Origin: Hyalella azteca
Taxonomy: Eukaryota; Arthropoda; Malacostraca; Amphipoda; Hyalellidae
Reading direction: 5' to 3'
Length of the DNA: 64,000 nt
Assembly (NCBI RefSeq): GCF_000764305.2
Contig: NW_025939155.1
Location: 1-64,000, forward strand
The notes beneath the pieces are model-generated. The model searched no databases, was not told the DNA's origin, and saw nothing but the letters and a program-made list of their open reading frames with translations. Shown piece by piece: positions 44,031 to 56,803 of this stretch (its first letter is position 1; every line of letters begins with the position of its first letter). The translations under genes and the position numbers were made by a program.

Positions 44031-46867
44031 TTTCTGATAATCACGAGACACGAAAAAATTTAGTTCACCTGGCAAAAACGCACAAAAGCAGCGAGTTTGC
44101 ATATCATCTCTGAATGCGAAGCTCGGTGTAAATTTCAAGCTCGTAAGTTTCCATGCGTATTTTATGGAAGCAAATTTGTAATGCAAGGACATGAGCCGTA
44201 CGGTGTACCTCGACGTCCGGGAAATCTGCAGTCATTTGTGCAAGCAAACATATTATGTGTAACAGCGATCGCCTATAACTTATTTAACTATTTCTTGAAA
44301 TTGTTCAAGTATTTCTTGAGTAAATCAAAAAGAAAACGTGGGGCGTGAGTGTGGAACAACATTGATATAAAAAGATGAACCTTATCAAATAGAAGTGAAG
44401 GCCATGAAGTAGTTCAGCTTAAGATTCACAGACAATAATTCGGTGTTGGCCACTAAAATCGATGAATTTCGCCGTTTATATATGGCAACTTACGGCAGGT
44501 AGGCTTTTCATGCGAATTTTGAATGACTATTGATTACTGAGTACAAGACCCAAAAATTTTGTCGACGAGTCTTTTCTGAAACAGAAATTGCTCGGAGGAA
44601 TCGATTATGGGAAGATAATTGAGATGTCTACCATAGTCTTGTTGATAAAGAGCTATTGTAATGGGAAGATAGTGGAGTTGACAGAACAAAGTTTAAAAGA
44701 GAAAAAGTGGCTTTCACTATTTGTCTGTTTAAATGCCATGGATATGAGAAAACAATAGTTCATAAGTTGATAAGCTTGCCATGACGCAATGTCAGCAAAC
44801 TCAAATGATGAGTGATTTATTGTTAATCTAAACAATATAGTTTTTGTCATTTTCGTTTGCCTTCAGTTGTTTGGATGAATTCGGTACTTGTTTTTGCTTT
44901 TCAGGTGCTGTGAATTTCATGCTGGGTAGTAGAAGAGCTTCGGAAAATTGTTATGTATGATCTATTATTCTTCGCAGTGCTGCACAAACTTAGATAAAAT
45001 TCTTGATGTCCTCAAAGCTTTTCCTTCAGAAAGAATACTTGATAGGGCATCAGTCTGGAAATTCCGGTCGTAAATCCTTCTTCGCTGGCAATTTCGAACA
45101 ACGAGCTATAAGCGTAACCCACGAGGAAACGTACGCTAGGAAAAATATAAAATTTCTATAGCCAAAAAGTGAAGGAAGTTTTCACGGAAAACATTTGCTG
45201 TGGCCTTCTAAGATAAGCTCAGCGTGGAGCATGAAATACGTTCGACCTGAACGGCTTATGCAGTTGTCAGCGTCGACGGCGATGGACTCGACAACGACCT
45301 CCGCAATCCAAAGCCCTCATAGACAGCAACAATTGTCTGCAAAAGCCGTTGAGCAGCAGACTTGCTTAGAGATGTTCAGTCACAGTCGAAACTTAAATAG
45401 AAGGAGCAACTGTCAGAAAGTTTTAATTTATGCATTGGACAACCAGTGAGTTCTTTGAAGGCGGACCCCGCACGCTTGGCGGAAAGACTAAATTTTCGAC
45501 ACAGCGCCAGTGTTAGAATTTATCTCTTCTCTTGCAATCGACAAAGTGAAATCTGATAGAGTCGCTCCATTGAGATGCTTATTTAGTACCGCCTGAAGAA
45601 GAAGTGCCAGCTTTTAGGAGCCGTTTGGAAAACTCTGGCCAGTAAATATCGACGAGCAAATGTTAGAAAAGGGCAAATGTCCAACTATTCAAATTCATGG
45701 CGCCCTAAATTCCAATATATCATGTAAAAACTGATTGATAGTTAATCGCATTTATCTAAAAGTTCCCCAAATATTCATTTGTCAATACCAAACTGCAAAA
45801 CATTCAAGAACGTAGATTTATGCTGTTTCTTTCGGGCAGTCGACCCTCCGAGTCGAGGTAAGTCTCAGCCACGAGGGAAAAACAATACTTCAGGTCACCC
45901 TCACTTCTCCATTGGCCATTGCCAATAACACAGAGTATTGGAAAGTCATATTCTCGTAGCAATGGGCATTATTATTTACCCGCGGGAAATGCACTTGCTG
46001 CGTTAAGCGAGTCCCTGGACCTCTTTAGGAAAACTTCACATCGAGAAACGCCCGATAAAGCATGTCACTTTTTCGAGGATCGGCGAATGGACTGCGAAGA
46101 CGGCTCTGCATGAGCAGACACGCAATGCATGGAATTAGTGCAGAATCCCAAGTATTTAATATATTTACAATAATATAAATGTTAATATAATTGATAAATA
46201 TTGAATGATAATTTTGATTTGAGCCGCTACAGTTTCTGAAACTTAGTGTATTTTATTTTCTCTGAAGGTAAGACGAGTTGAGCTCTAAAATTAAAGAGAT
46301 TTTGTCCCAACTGAACAATTAGTGATGGCTTCCTCACTATCAGCAGAGTGCGTGAAGAGCTTTCTGCTTCTCATCCCAGGATAGCTTTGAGCGCTCCTCA
46401 CTTTATTTAATTAATGTGAGTGGTTTGGAAGTTGGTCCATAATTCCGTTTATGGGCGAGTGTGAACGTTGAGCCGTCGCTCGAGGGACGCAGTTCTTCTC
46501 TTATTCAATCGATGCGTCGAGAGCTTCCGTCGCTGCTGCCGATCACGTGCGACTGTCTTTGGCTTTCCTCGAATTCCCCTCAGCAGATCAAGTGAAGTGT
46601 TGTAAGGTTTCCTTTTCTGTATAAAAATAATTATGCGTTTGCAAATGATCTTTCACTGTTATTTTACATCAAGGTTAATAGTTAATAATTGTTAATCTTA
46701 TTCAAAATTAAACGAACATTAATTGCAGGATTGGAGTTATCGCAATCGTTTCTGAGTGTGTGGCTGTAGGAGGCCACGTGATCACTCTCTGCGACGGCAA
46801 ACAGCGTCTGTCTTTTGATGTCCGAGCTGTGATGGGAGCGCCAGATTAGCCAGGTTTTGCTTCTCAG
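44031..46867. other. no gene recognised
   Basis: Several short frames (44097-44348, 45195-45449, 45919-46113) are unrecognised. The GC content rises at 46440-46620, where a GTT|GTAAGG donor-like site occurs near 46602, but no consistent frame joins it to the candidate exon downstream. Confidence 0.3.
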
Positions 46868-47031
46868 TCGCCGAGTCTTCTGCTGATAAATTGATCGATG
46901 GGGACGACTTTGAATGGCTTGCGATGGTTATCGAAATTGATTCGAATTCAGCGATCTTCACTTCATTCCTCAAGACGTATCAAAGATTGGCGAGTAACGC
47001 TCGTCACGGTGCCCCGGAAGTTGAGATTGAG
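46868..47031 (+). CDS. candidate internal exon, unrecognised
   Basis: GGTTTTGCTTCTCAG (46853-46867) is a strong 3' splice-like site and GAG|GTACAT at 47032 a modest 5' site. The 164-base interval is open in one frame and reads as balanced, acidic protein (DGDDFEWLAMVIEIDSNS, then FLKTYQRLASNARHGAPEVE). The frame would stop only 6 codons into the putative intron. It is the most protein-like short frame I found, but I cannot name a family. Confidence 0.3.
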
Positions 47032-48764
47032 GTACATGGAGTCTTTTTTTTCTAGGCTTTGCTCCGTCAATATTCTGATAAGTCAAAGGCAACAAAATGA
47101 ACAGTGTTCATGATCGGGTTCCTTAAACACCGAAGTAATTTTTTACTGTCAACGCGAGAGGTACTTGGAGAAATACCAGCTTATCGCATGGCAATCACGA
47201 CGATAATTTTTTCATATAAATTACTTAATTTCTCTGTTTACAATTTCCTAGACTCGAAATTCTCTTGAATATTCACTAGACTTGTACTTCTCTTCTCTTG
47301 TACATGGAAATATTTATCGAGTTGTCACAGCGTAGATCAAGATTTTAGTCGTAGCGCGAGATATTCAATGGCAAGTATATGACATGAAGTCATATCCAGC
47401 TTCATTTTTGTTGACGGAAGAAATGTATTGGATATGATACGAACGTCCCAGATTCCTCAAATAATTCCAACATCCATCTCTCAATTTGCGCAGTGCTGGA
47501 ACTTCATCAAAGAGGAGGTCATAACTCAGTAACGTCAATTAATTATTCCAGCAGCAGGAGGTCGAGCTTTCTATCAAAGGCCGCGACACGCGTCGCGCGT
47601 TCTTCAAATATCTCGGCCGTAATTCAAGCGCCACGACAACGACATGTTTCCAACGTTTCGCCCCAGCCATACATTCAGCCTCGGGACTCAGATTCGATAA
47701 AAATCAATCGATAGTCTGTCCTGTCAAAATTTCTTGTAGACCACTGGGAAATAGCTAACAAATGGGACACTAAAGCTGAGAGTGACTGGGCCTTATCGAT
47801 TCTCGCGGAGAAATGCTCAGTGGATCAATCCATGATTGGTCATTTGTGGGCGGACGAGAGAGCTACGGCGGTTCAGCAAGAAGATTTTGTTAGGAAAATC
47901 TTTTTCACTTAGGCAGAAACATCACAAACGATCAAGTTGGAAGGCGTAATTTTCTCAGTTTGCCACTTTTAATAATACATAAGCTTCCTCATGTGTAGAT
48001 ACCTACCTCAGTTTTATCATCGTTATCATCAATGCTGATTCAATCTTGAGTAATTTAAAAATTGCATTTTTAGTTAGGATCCATCAGACACAAGTCAATC
48101 TTTGATGCACGGGCATTGTAAAAAAAAAAACATGAAGAAGTTATTATTTTGCAGTGTCTAAGTTCAATGCAGATTGGTTCTCCCCGGAGCGCAAGCTTTA
48201 ACATGCCACCGAGTACTGTGAGAGACACAAACGTGGCGGCATGCGGTTATACGATACTACAAATGTAACATGACTCGCTGCCCTAGCTGCGTTCACTAAA
48301 TTCAATATATTCCCTAACGCAGCTTCAACTTGTTTTAAATCTTTTTCTTTTCGTTCGAAACAAGCCGGGGGTAAAATGAGTTAATAATAAAAGCTGTTTT
48401 TTTTTTATTGTAGACTTAGGGATAATTTCTTCATTTTGACCTGCACGATGTTTCAAAAATGCCTTGATAAAGTATCACACCAAGTGGAAAAATGAGATGA
48501 ATATCAATTCATAATCTAACCCTCTTCCAATAAACAACTCCTTGGATATTTTATAAACAAAACTCCCAAATTTATGGGATTTTGAACAAAATTTGTGGAC
48601 TTTGATCTTGTATTTGAGAACACAATGGTAAATTGAAACTTTGCCAGTTCTCTCCCCCAGAGTTGTTGCTTAGTTTATTTTGCGATCGAATGAACACCCT
48701 CCACCGGAAGCGTCATTCTTCGCAGCAAATCTGTAGCCAATAGAGCACTCAATGGAAAGCCGTC
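47032..48764. other. no gene recognised
   Basis: The 73-codon plus frame at 47493-47714 is Ser/Arg-rich and unrecognised. Confidence 0.35.
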
Positions 48765-49001
48765 ATGCCTATCGTCAGGGAAATCGCGATCCGTGCAAGC
48801 AGTTTGTTTTCCGGTCGATGCTCTGAAAATCCATCAGTTGCGCGCCTTGGGTCCCGGCATATTTCACTTGTCGTCGATATTGGTAGTAATATTCCGCCGA
48901 ATTCCTCCCTGCAACGAAGTATTTTGCAAAAAGAAACAGTGAATCTCAAAGATGAATACAGAATTCTTCCCCTGCAAAGAGAAGATTCAGAGGCTTGCTG
49001 A
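48765..49001 (+). CDS. 78-codon ATG open frame, unrecognised
   Basis: ATG-initiated, varied composition (MPIVREIAIRASSLFSGRCS, later VVDIGSNIPPNSSLQ). A 110-codon frame overlaps it on the opposite strand, so the strand is undecided. No domain recognised. Confidence 0.18.
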   Translation: MPIVREIAIRASSLFSGRCSENPSVARLGSRHISLVVDIGSNIPPNSSLQRSILQKETVNLKDEYRILPLQREDSEAC

Positions 49002-51057
49002 ATATGTAGTATTGGGGAGCAGAAATTCTGGTGAACTGCGTGGTGAAGTTCGCATTGGAACAATTTTTTTAGAACTCCCAATGGAATGTTTTAATAAAAT
49101 ACGTATTTGAAAAATCTAAGTAACCGTCGTTAAATTTAATGCAGCATGTGCACTGTGCAGCGTCAGGAGAATAATGTACCTGATAATATAAATGAAAAGT
49201 ATGATTTAGCTTCATCGAAACGTAATAAATATTGGACATTAAATTTCCGCCAAATGAAGTTGTTGTAAATGAATGTTAAGAAACATTAATTTCTTTAAGT
49301 ACCGTAGGTAAATTTTAAAGTTATATAGTTGACTACTCTTTAGGTTTTCGTGCAGCGTTCTAGCCAGCTTTGATTGAAAGTTATTGAAACTTTTATAAAA
49401 AGAAAGAAAGTTTCAAAAGTAATTTATTAATGAAAATTCTTAAGGTTGTCGCATTTTCTAGTTCCGTTTTCAAACTGAAACCTACGATCTATTAAAGGTA
49501 AAGAGCAATAACGCTGCACAAACCGGGTTTGTTTGTAGAACGTTAATGCGCAGAACAACAGCGCTTGTAACATCTGTTGTTTAATGCCTGCTCTTGGCTT
49601 GCTCTTGGCGCCGCGCCAGTTTTGCTTATCGTTCGGCCTCGCTGCCGAGGTGAGATCCAGAGTAAAACTTGATGCTTCCAAATTTCATGAATTTTAATTC
49701 TAAGGAAAAGTTGAGGAAAAGTACGATCAGTTATGTTGAACACTATTCAACGAATAGATCAAATTTTGCACGAGCAAGAAGAGTGTTTGAGTTGAACCAG
49801 AGAGTTATATTTGGTTTAATTGCTAAATTTTTACTTTATTATCCCTTTGAAACAACCGTTGGAGTGCAAAATAAGTGGTAAAGAGACACAATCTAACGTA
49901 AACGCAAGGCGTGAGGATGGAAAGAGATCAATACTCAAGAATAAAAGGATATTGAAACAAAACGAAGCAATATCTGGTAAACGGATTACAACAACTCCAA
50001 ATAAAAACTAATAACTTATCATCAAATATGAACAGCATATTCCTACCAAGCAATAGATCTGCAGCCCAATAGCTCTGCAGGGCAGCTCACAAGCATGCGT
50101 TAGTTAATTAAGGTGTTCTGATAAACTAGTGGGAATTGAGTAAGACTTTGTACTAATGACTTTGCACTTTTTGCCGTTGTGCGGGTCATCCAGACTTAAT
50201 TTACTGGGAAGTATTGGTGATACGTTGGCTATAAGCTCGTACAGTGAATAAGAAAGTGTGCTACCATGTTTAGAATTTGACATATTGATTACACTACATA
50301 TTCATTGGTTTCAATGTACACTGGTAATTTTCACGCAATTATTACAAGCAACAATTTCTCACAAGAACGTGTCAACGAACTTCAAAAAAATCTGTAAGTA
50401 ACTTAATTGAATTAAATGCTTGAATACTTCAACTAATTATATACCCTAAATACTGAATTGAATTTTAATTTTGAGGTTACAATGTAGGAGAATAATTGCA
50501 AACCTCTGGGTATCACTGATACCGCCTCCCCCTTTTCTCCTGTCCAGGCGAACTTGGTCGCCAGTGACGGACGCCGAAAAAATAAATTAATAGGTGAATA
50601 CAAATTAATATAACATTTATATTAATTTATTCGAACGATTTTCTTACAGTTTGGCGTAAAAATCTCGAAGGAACGTCATTGAAATCAGCTTCACTGACTG
50701 AGAGCGCTAAATATAATAAGAGTGCAGCCACGCGCAAGGTCACGAAACTCTACGTAATTTAGGATCCACGTTTAATTTACTTCTGCAAAGTAGCAGCATC
50801 TCTCAGTTGTTCAATCATGCTCACAATTCTATGCAGAAATATATACCATAATTGTGTGGAATATTGATCTCACTATCTGCTGCCACAGTACTAGCATCCT
50901 GTCAGTATCTGCTGCAACTCTTTCAACATTTCGTCACAATCTGCGTCTGCCATTGGACAATCTCTGCTCTGTCTTCCAATGCTCGATGGAAGAACCAAAA
51001 GAAATTAAACGCCGAGCTCTCGCTCCTCCGCTATCGGGAAACTCTCTGAACGCCTCC
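49002..51057. other. no gene recognised
   Basis: AT-rich. Overlapping short frames at 49427-50011 and 50852-51060 match nothing known. Confidence 0.35.
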
Positions 51058-51400
51058 TAACAACCTCTCAATTAAAGCAATTTCTTCCTTTACCAAGTCC
51101 AGAAACTCAAGCTCTGAGGATGTAAGGCTACGGTTAGTGTTTGCTTTAGAGACGATGGTCGTTCTAACAAACTCTTTTAGGTGGAGGAAAAATACATGAA
51201 GCCCTGTAACACATATTACTGGATTAGGTTTCACAACCTCTCGATTACAGCAATTTTTTCCTTTACCATGTCCGGAACTCATGCACAGGGAATGTAATTC
51301 TACGGTCAGGGTTTGAGAAAGAGATACGTAGGTCTAAAAATTCTTTTTAGCTGGAGGAAAAATATATTTATCTCAGAAACACACTTCATTTGACTATGGA
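51058..51400. repeat. diverged tandem duplication of about 180 bp
   Basis: Two copies share ACAACCTCTC(A/G)ATTA(A/C)AGCAAT, TTTCCTTTACCA(A/T)GTCC and TGGAGGAAAAATA. The minus strand of the first copy is open and reads SSELEFLDLVKEEIALIERLL; the second copy keeps VKEKIAVIERL but has stops. It could be a duplicated exon with one decayed copy, or plain repeat DNA. Confidence 0.6.
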
Positions 51401-52826
51401 TACAATCAAATTTTTAGAATACATTTCGAGTTACACAAGCGAGCACTTACCTTCGCATGAAAGATGAAAACTTCTTGAAGCTTCCAGCCAAGTTTCGAGC
51501 TTCTGGTTACTGCAGTTCAGTTGCTTGGAAATTTCCCTTGAATTGATGCGGTCAATTGGCGCTTTTTTAAAAATCCGTGTGGTCGTGAGTGCCCCACGAA
51601 CTGATTTAATGGAACTTAAGACGCTCCGATGTCTCGTTTTAGCTATATTTTATGTGTTAAATTGAGATAGTATTCCAAAAAATTTCTTTCTAGTTGTTAT
51701 GGATTTCGATAAACTTGACTGAAAATATTTAAAAATCAGTGCCTACTCGGAATAAAGTCCTAATCAATGAAAGCCGCCACTTTTAACCCAATCATCAGTT
51801 CCATTGAAGTATTTGAAGGTTCATTAACCAGGAATAAAGTGTTCAAAACATCAATATCTGAAAAAAGATATACTAGCACCCAAAAATAGTGTGAAAAAAG
51901 ACTGAATTATTCCTCGGCTCGTAGAAACTTGCTCTTGGATTATTGTTCCGTTTTTTACTTTCTGCTCTACAGCCCATGCTCAGCCCCAGGTATTTATCGA
52001 GCTGAAAATTTCAGCTGAGACACTGAGAAATCATCACAGTGATCGTAAGTTGTACGTTATCTTAAGAAGTATCGTCAGGAATAAAACATTATTGCGATGA
52101 TTGATTTCGGGATAAATTTTTGAATCGTTGGATATTGCCCGAGTGATTTACATTTCGAAAAGGACGCTTCGGAGACCAACTAAGTGATCGGCTACATAAA
52201 TTTTGTAGAATACTAATACAATAAACAGTGAAGAAAAAATCAACAGGGAAGGAGGACTGGTTGATTTGGGCAACAAGTCCAAATCAACATCAAAAGCTAT
52301 TCATTAACATGCCGTTAATGAGTAACTTTAGAACAACTGTAAATAAGAAAATAAGTTAATCATCGTTGAAGATTCGCGTCCTTCAACGAAACTTTCGTTG
52401 TCTCGTGAATAATTATAGCAAATATTGGCCAATTTCTCATTGACGAGTGATTAAATAGAAAGTTATCATGTTCTTATTCTATTTTCAGTTAAAATCAATT
52501 TGGACGAACTATCCTGCATTTCGTTTGAGTATAAGAATTCCTGAGTTCAAATGCCGGAAAAGTCGCATCGATATTGAATATTAGCCCCCTGGTGTGAGGT
52601 AATCTCGTTAAAGAGGAATTAATGAGAAGGTATTACATAATGGGACGTTATCTTTATTTCCCTCAATATCTACCGATCGATGACTTTAATGAGAAAGACA
52701 TATAAACGAGCAAATTTGCTATGTAAATTATTCAATAGCCATGTATTGCATTTCAATGTTCATGCAAGGAAGAACATCTTCTAAATATTTTTGAATGTAA
52801 AAATTTTGTTTATGACAATGAGAAGT
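51401..52826. other. no gene recognised
   Basis: AT-rich with no long frames. Confidence 0.45.
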
Positions 52827-53012
52827 AAATGTGAGTCAAAACAAGCACAAGTCCTATAACATATTAATGTGAGTCTAGACAAGCTCAAGTCCTATAATAT
52901 ATTAATGTGAGTCAAGACAAGTACAAGACCTATAACATGTTAATGTAAGTCAAGACAAGCACAAGACCTATAACATGTAAATGTGAGTCAAAATAAGCAA
53001 AATACCTCTAAC
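52827..53012. repeat. about 38-bp tandem repeat, 5 units
   Basis: Units contain AATGTGAGTCAAGACAAGCA then CAAGTCCTATAACAT. Confidence 0.9.
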
Positions 53013-53248
53013 AATTTCCAATTAGTCTATAGCCGTAGGCTAGTTAATTAATTAGTCAAAATAACTTTTCACGTTTCTTCAGCATTAATTATATCATCAA
53101 GATAATCAATCCATTGAAGAAGAACCTAAAATTAATATAATTTTAGCCATCTTGTGTAGGGACGAAGCTGTCAGAATATGGCCAGCAGCGCGCACGACAC
53201 ACCTTCCCTCACCACAGCTGAGGCGCGACTGGCTAGGCCAGGCTGCGC

Positions 53249-53874
53249 CAGTGTTGCCAGGTTTTTTCTCTGCGAGAATACCAGATTGCCTAGCTCAAAA
53301 TACCAGAAATATACCAGAAATTCTATTGTTCGAAAACTGACTAATACCTCCAAATTTAATGAAACTAATCGTCATAAACGTTGGTTAGAAAAAGAAAAAT
53401 AAATAGATCTCAGTACTCACTGCAGTGACTGACAGAGAGCGCATTTTCTCGTCAACGGAAACGTGGTCACGGACGGATAGACGGACGGACAGACGGACAT
53501 GGTGAGCACAATAGTGCATTTTTTTCATAAATGAGAAAATGCGCTAAAAAGTATTTTATGTACTGTGAGTTAAATGTTAACAATTAGATTGGGGTTATTT
53601 CATCAAGCGGTAAACTTGCGGTTCCAAAAATGGCGGGAAAGCTCTAATTAATCGCGCCGCTCTGAAGGCAATCTATATAATCCACGCCTACGCTGGAGGA
53701 AGTTCAAACTTCAGAGGTGGAACTTAATGCAGTAAATTTGCAGTAAGTCAGAAAATACCAGAAAAATACCAGATTTAGGCATATATACCAGATCTAAAAT
53801 ATTCATACCAGACACCTTCTGAAAATACCAGATTTGGGAAATCTGGTATAGAAATATACCATCTGGCAACGCTG
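53249..53874. mobile_element. hAT-type non-autonomous element, 626 bp, 8-bp target duplication
   Basis: Ends CAGTGTTGCCAG (53249-53260) and CTGGCAACGCTG (53863-53874) are inverted with one mismatch. GGCTGCGC occurs directly outside both (53241-53248 and 53875-53882), a perfect 8-bp target duplication. CAGNGTTGCCA-like ends with 8-bp duplications are typical of hAT elements. Subterminal ATACCAGA words recur near both ends, as expected for transposase-binding sites. No transposase is encoded. A copy of the AGCGCATTTTCTC MITE is nested inside. Confidence 0.88.
53411..53550 (-). mobile_element. MITE family, copy 3, nested in the hAT-type element
   Basis: AGCGCATTTTCTC at 53438-53450 and GAGAAAATGCGCT at 53533-53545, with the same TGTC/CCGT core and CTGCAGTGA tail as copies 1 and 2 in reverse orientation. 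Confidence 0.87.
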
Positions 53875-53882
53875 GGCTGCGC

Positions 53883-54756
53883 GAGATAGGCCCATGCCGC
53901 CAGACGCACGCCAGTCTTCCAAGAGGCTTTTTTCGGGGTGACGTGAAAACTAAAAACTTGGCTTCTCAGAGGATCTCGAAAACGAGCAGTTGCAATTGTG
54001 CTTAAAAAACAGCGCCGCATTAAATAAATGTTCTTGAGGGGCACGGATCGGAAGACATGTCTAGAGGATCTTGCATTGCCGCATATACCCACAGCCAAAC
54101 TTTTTTACCAAACTTCTTCAGATTTAATAATACATTTTCAGATCATGTAGAAAATTACTGAAATAAAATATATTTAATTTTCTTAATTCTAATAGCTAAT
54201 TTTGAAATAAAAAATTGCTGGGATTATAAATATTGAATATCTCGCAATACTTTTCCGCATCTGTTGGCCTTAAATATAATCAAGGTAAAATGTTCAAAAT
54301 TTTCCCAGGAGTAACAATATCTTACAAGGGTTTAGAAGTACAAACTCAGGCTGGGTCTGCCAGTACTTACACCCGCTGCGCCGGACGCAAAGAGGAGTAG
54401 AATATCATTGGTCTGCACTGCCCATTTCTTCCTCATAGCCTCGGTCTGCGGGGAATGGCATTGTATTCTGGGCCTATACTCTCAAAAAAAGTTAAGAGAT
54501 CGTAAGTTCATCAGCCAATCATTGACGACCTTTCAAGCAAAGTCCACCAATTATAGACAAGAAAATAGAGCGTAAGTACTTATGTTCACTTAGCGAATTT
54601 TGGAAAGTATGGCCCCTGGTGTAGGGCTAGTGGACATTGTTGGACATCGGTGGATAAGTGGTAGTGAAGAGCTGATTTCTGACCGCCGATAGTCTGAAAT
54701 TATTGTTGATGGAAGCTCCAAGTTTGTGCGTTTGAGTTTCAGGTACAATTTGCCCT
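53883..54756. other. no gene recognised
   Basis: The 107-codon minus frame at 53775-54098 overlaps the hAT end and is not a gene. Confidence 0.4.
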
Positions 54757-55540
54757 AAATATCCTCTTATTCTTCTTTTGTTCTTCTCTTAGCCTCCTCT
54801 TACTCTCCACTTACTCTCTTCTTGTCCTGCTCTTACCCACCGCATACCCTCCCATTACTCTCCTCTTGTCCTCATTGTACCCTCCTCTCATCCTCTCATT
54901 CTCCTCTTTTCCTCCTCCTACCTTCCTCTTACACTCCTCTTGTCCTCCTCCTACCCTCCTCTTTTTCTCCTCTGTTCCTCATCCTTCCCTCCTCTTACTC
55001 TCCTCTTGTCCTCATCCTACCCTCCTCTTACTCTCCTCTTGTCCTCATTAGTTGTACCCTCCTTTCATCCTCTCATTCTCCTCTTTTCCTCCTCCTACCT
55101 TCCTCTTACACTCCTCTTGTCCTCCTCCTACTCTCCTCTTTTTCTCCTCTGTTCCTCCTCCTTCCCTCCTCTTACTCTCCTCTTGTCCTCCTCTTACTCT
55201 CCTCTTGTCTTTCTCCTACCCTCCTCTTTTTCTCCTCTGTTCCTCCTCCTACCCTCCTCTTACTCTCGTCTTGTCTTCCTCCTACCCTCCTCTTACTCTC
55301 CTTATGCCATCCACTTACCCCCTACTCATATCCAAATTGTTACCTCCTCTTTCCCTCCTCTTGTTCAATATTATTCTCTTCTAACTCTCTTTTCATTTCA
55401 TTCTCCTCTTATCTTCCTCTTAACCTCCTCTTACCTACATTTTACTCTCTTCTCCCTATTCTGTCTTTCTAATTATCTTCCTCTCGCCCTTCTCTTATTC
55501 TCGTTTTACCCTTTGCATGCGTGCATCTTTCCCTCCGTTT
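54757..55540. repeat. 780-bp polypyrimidine tract, CCTCCTCTTACTCTCCTCTT-type
   Basis: The plus strand is almost all C and T, in CTCCTCTTGTCCTC, CCTCCTCTTT and CTCCTCTGTTCCTC units. A block of about 170 bp is duplicated (near 54855-55020 and 55050-55215). Frames of 110-216 codons rich in Ser/Leu/Pro are its translation. Confidence 0.93.
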
Positions 55541-56324
55541 TGGCAGGCTGTTTAGCCTGATTATTCCAAATCTATCGTAGCAGCCATTATTATAAGAGTA
55601 TATATGCACGTACCTTTTTCATGCAACATTTTTTTCTTCCGTACCCTGATGTCATAAGTTTTTCAGGGCCAACTGGGCACTTTTCATGACGATTTCCATT
55701 CGTTATCACCGAAGTTGTTCCTTCTTCCGTTGAATTGCTGGAGCGTTTTTGTCGCCAAGAGCTCCCTAAGTTTGGTCGCTAATCATTGGACAGGAAATAA
55801 GACCGTTTCTTTATGTAATATGAAATTTTTTGTCATGTGAGCGAGATGAAAAAGAACTGTAGTTAGGATTTAATCTTGCGATCGCGATTATTTTATTGTC
55901 TCTATTGCCGTGATTGATTGCGGGAATTTCTCATTGTAGCTTTTGGAATTCATTGCTCTCATATTTTGTGACCACATTAGTTTTCTAAATTTTTTTGCTA
56001 ACTGCTGAAAAGTCTTTATTATAAAATCAAAGCGACAACAAAAGGTGGAAATCACAGCCAACATAGCACTTCGTTTAGTCGTAATATTATGGCGCAAGAT
56101 TTGCAGATTTCATTTTTTAAACACAACAAAGATGTTATTTGCTTCTGACTGCATCCGCGTCAATACCAAGCCGAACGAAGCAGCAAAATGAATCTTTGTT
56201 TTGCGCTCCATTTTGTTGAACAAAAATTGGATCGTCTTTGAGATGGACGATGTTTGCTTGCCGCGACGAGCTGCTCATTGTGGATCCTTTGCGGCGCTCT
56301 TCATCGCGGCTGGAAATGAGTTAA
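55541..56324. other. no gene recognised
   Basis: Nothing recognised. Confidence 0.4.
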
Positions 56325-56803
56325 GCCTTAGTGTTCCTTGTCAGAGTTACACGTCAGTGTTCCTTGGCAGAGTTACACGTCAGTGTTCCTTGTCAGAGTT
56401 ACACGTCAGTGTTCCTTGGCAGAGTTACACGTCAGTGTTCCTTATCAGAGTTACACGTCAGTGTTCCTTGTCAGAGATCAACGTCAGTGTTCCTTGTCAG
56501 AGATCAACATCAGTGTTCCTTGTCAGAGATCAACGTCAGTGTTTCTTGTCAGAGATCAACGTCAGTGTTCCTTGTCAGAGATCAACGTCAGTGTTCCTTG
56601 TCAGAGATTGACGTCAGTGTTCCTTGTCAGAGATCAACATCAGTGTTCCTTGTCAGAGATCAAGGTCAGTGTTCCTTGTCAGAGATCAACGTCAGTGTTC
56701 CTTGTCAGAGATCAACATCAGTGTTCCTTGCCAGAGATCAACGTCAGTGTTTCTTGTCAGAGATCAACGTCAGTGTTCATTGTCAGAGATCAACGTCAGT
56801 GTT
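56325..56803. repeat. 26-bp minisatellite, about 18 units
   Basis: First five to six units are GTTCCTTGTCAGAGTTACAC+GTCAGT, the rest have AGAGATCAAC in place of AGAGTTACAC. All three plus frames stay largely open, giving spurious frames of up to 169 codons. Confidence 0.95.

Noticed and set aside
54822..55560. Frames of 206 and 216 codons rich in Ser/Leu/Pro
   Set aside because: Translation of the polypyrimidine tract; no signal of coding constraint.
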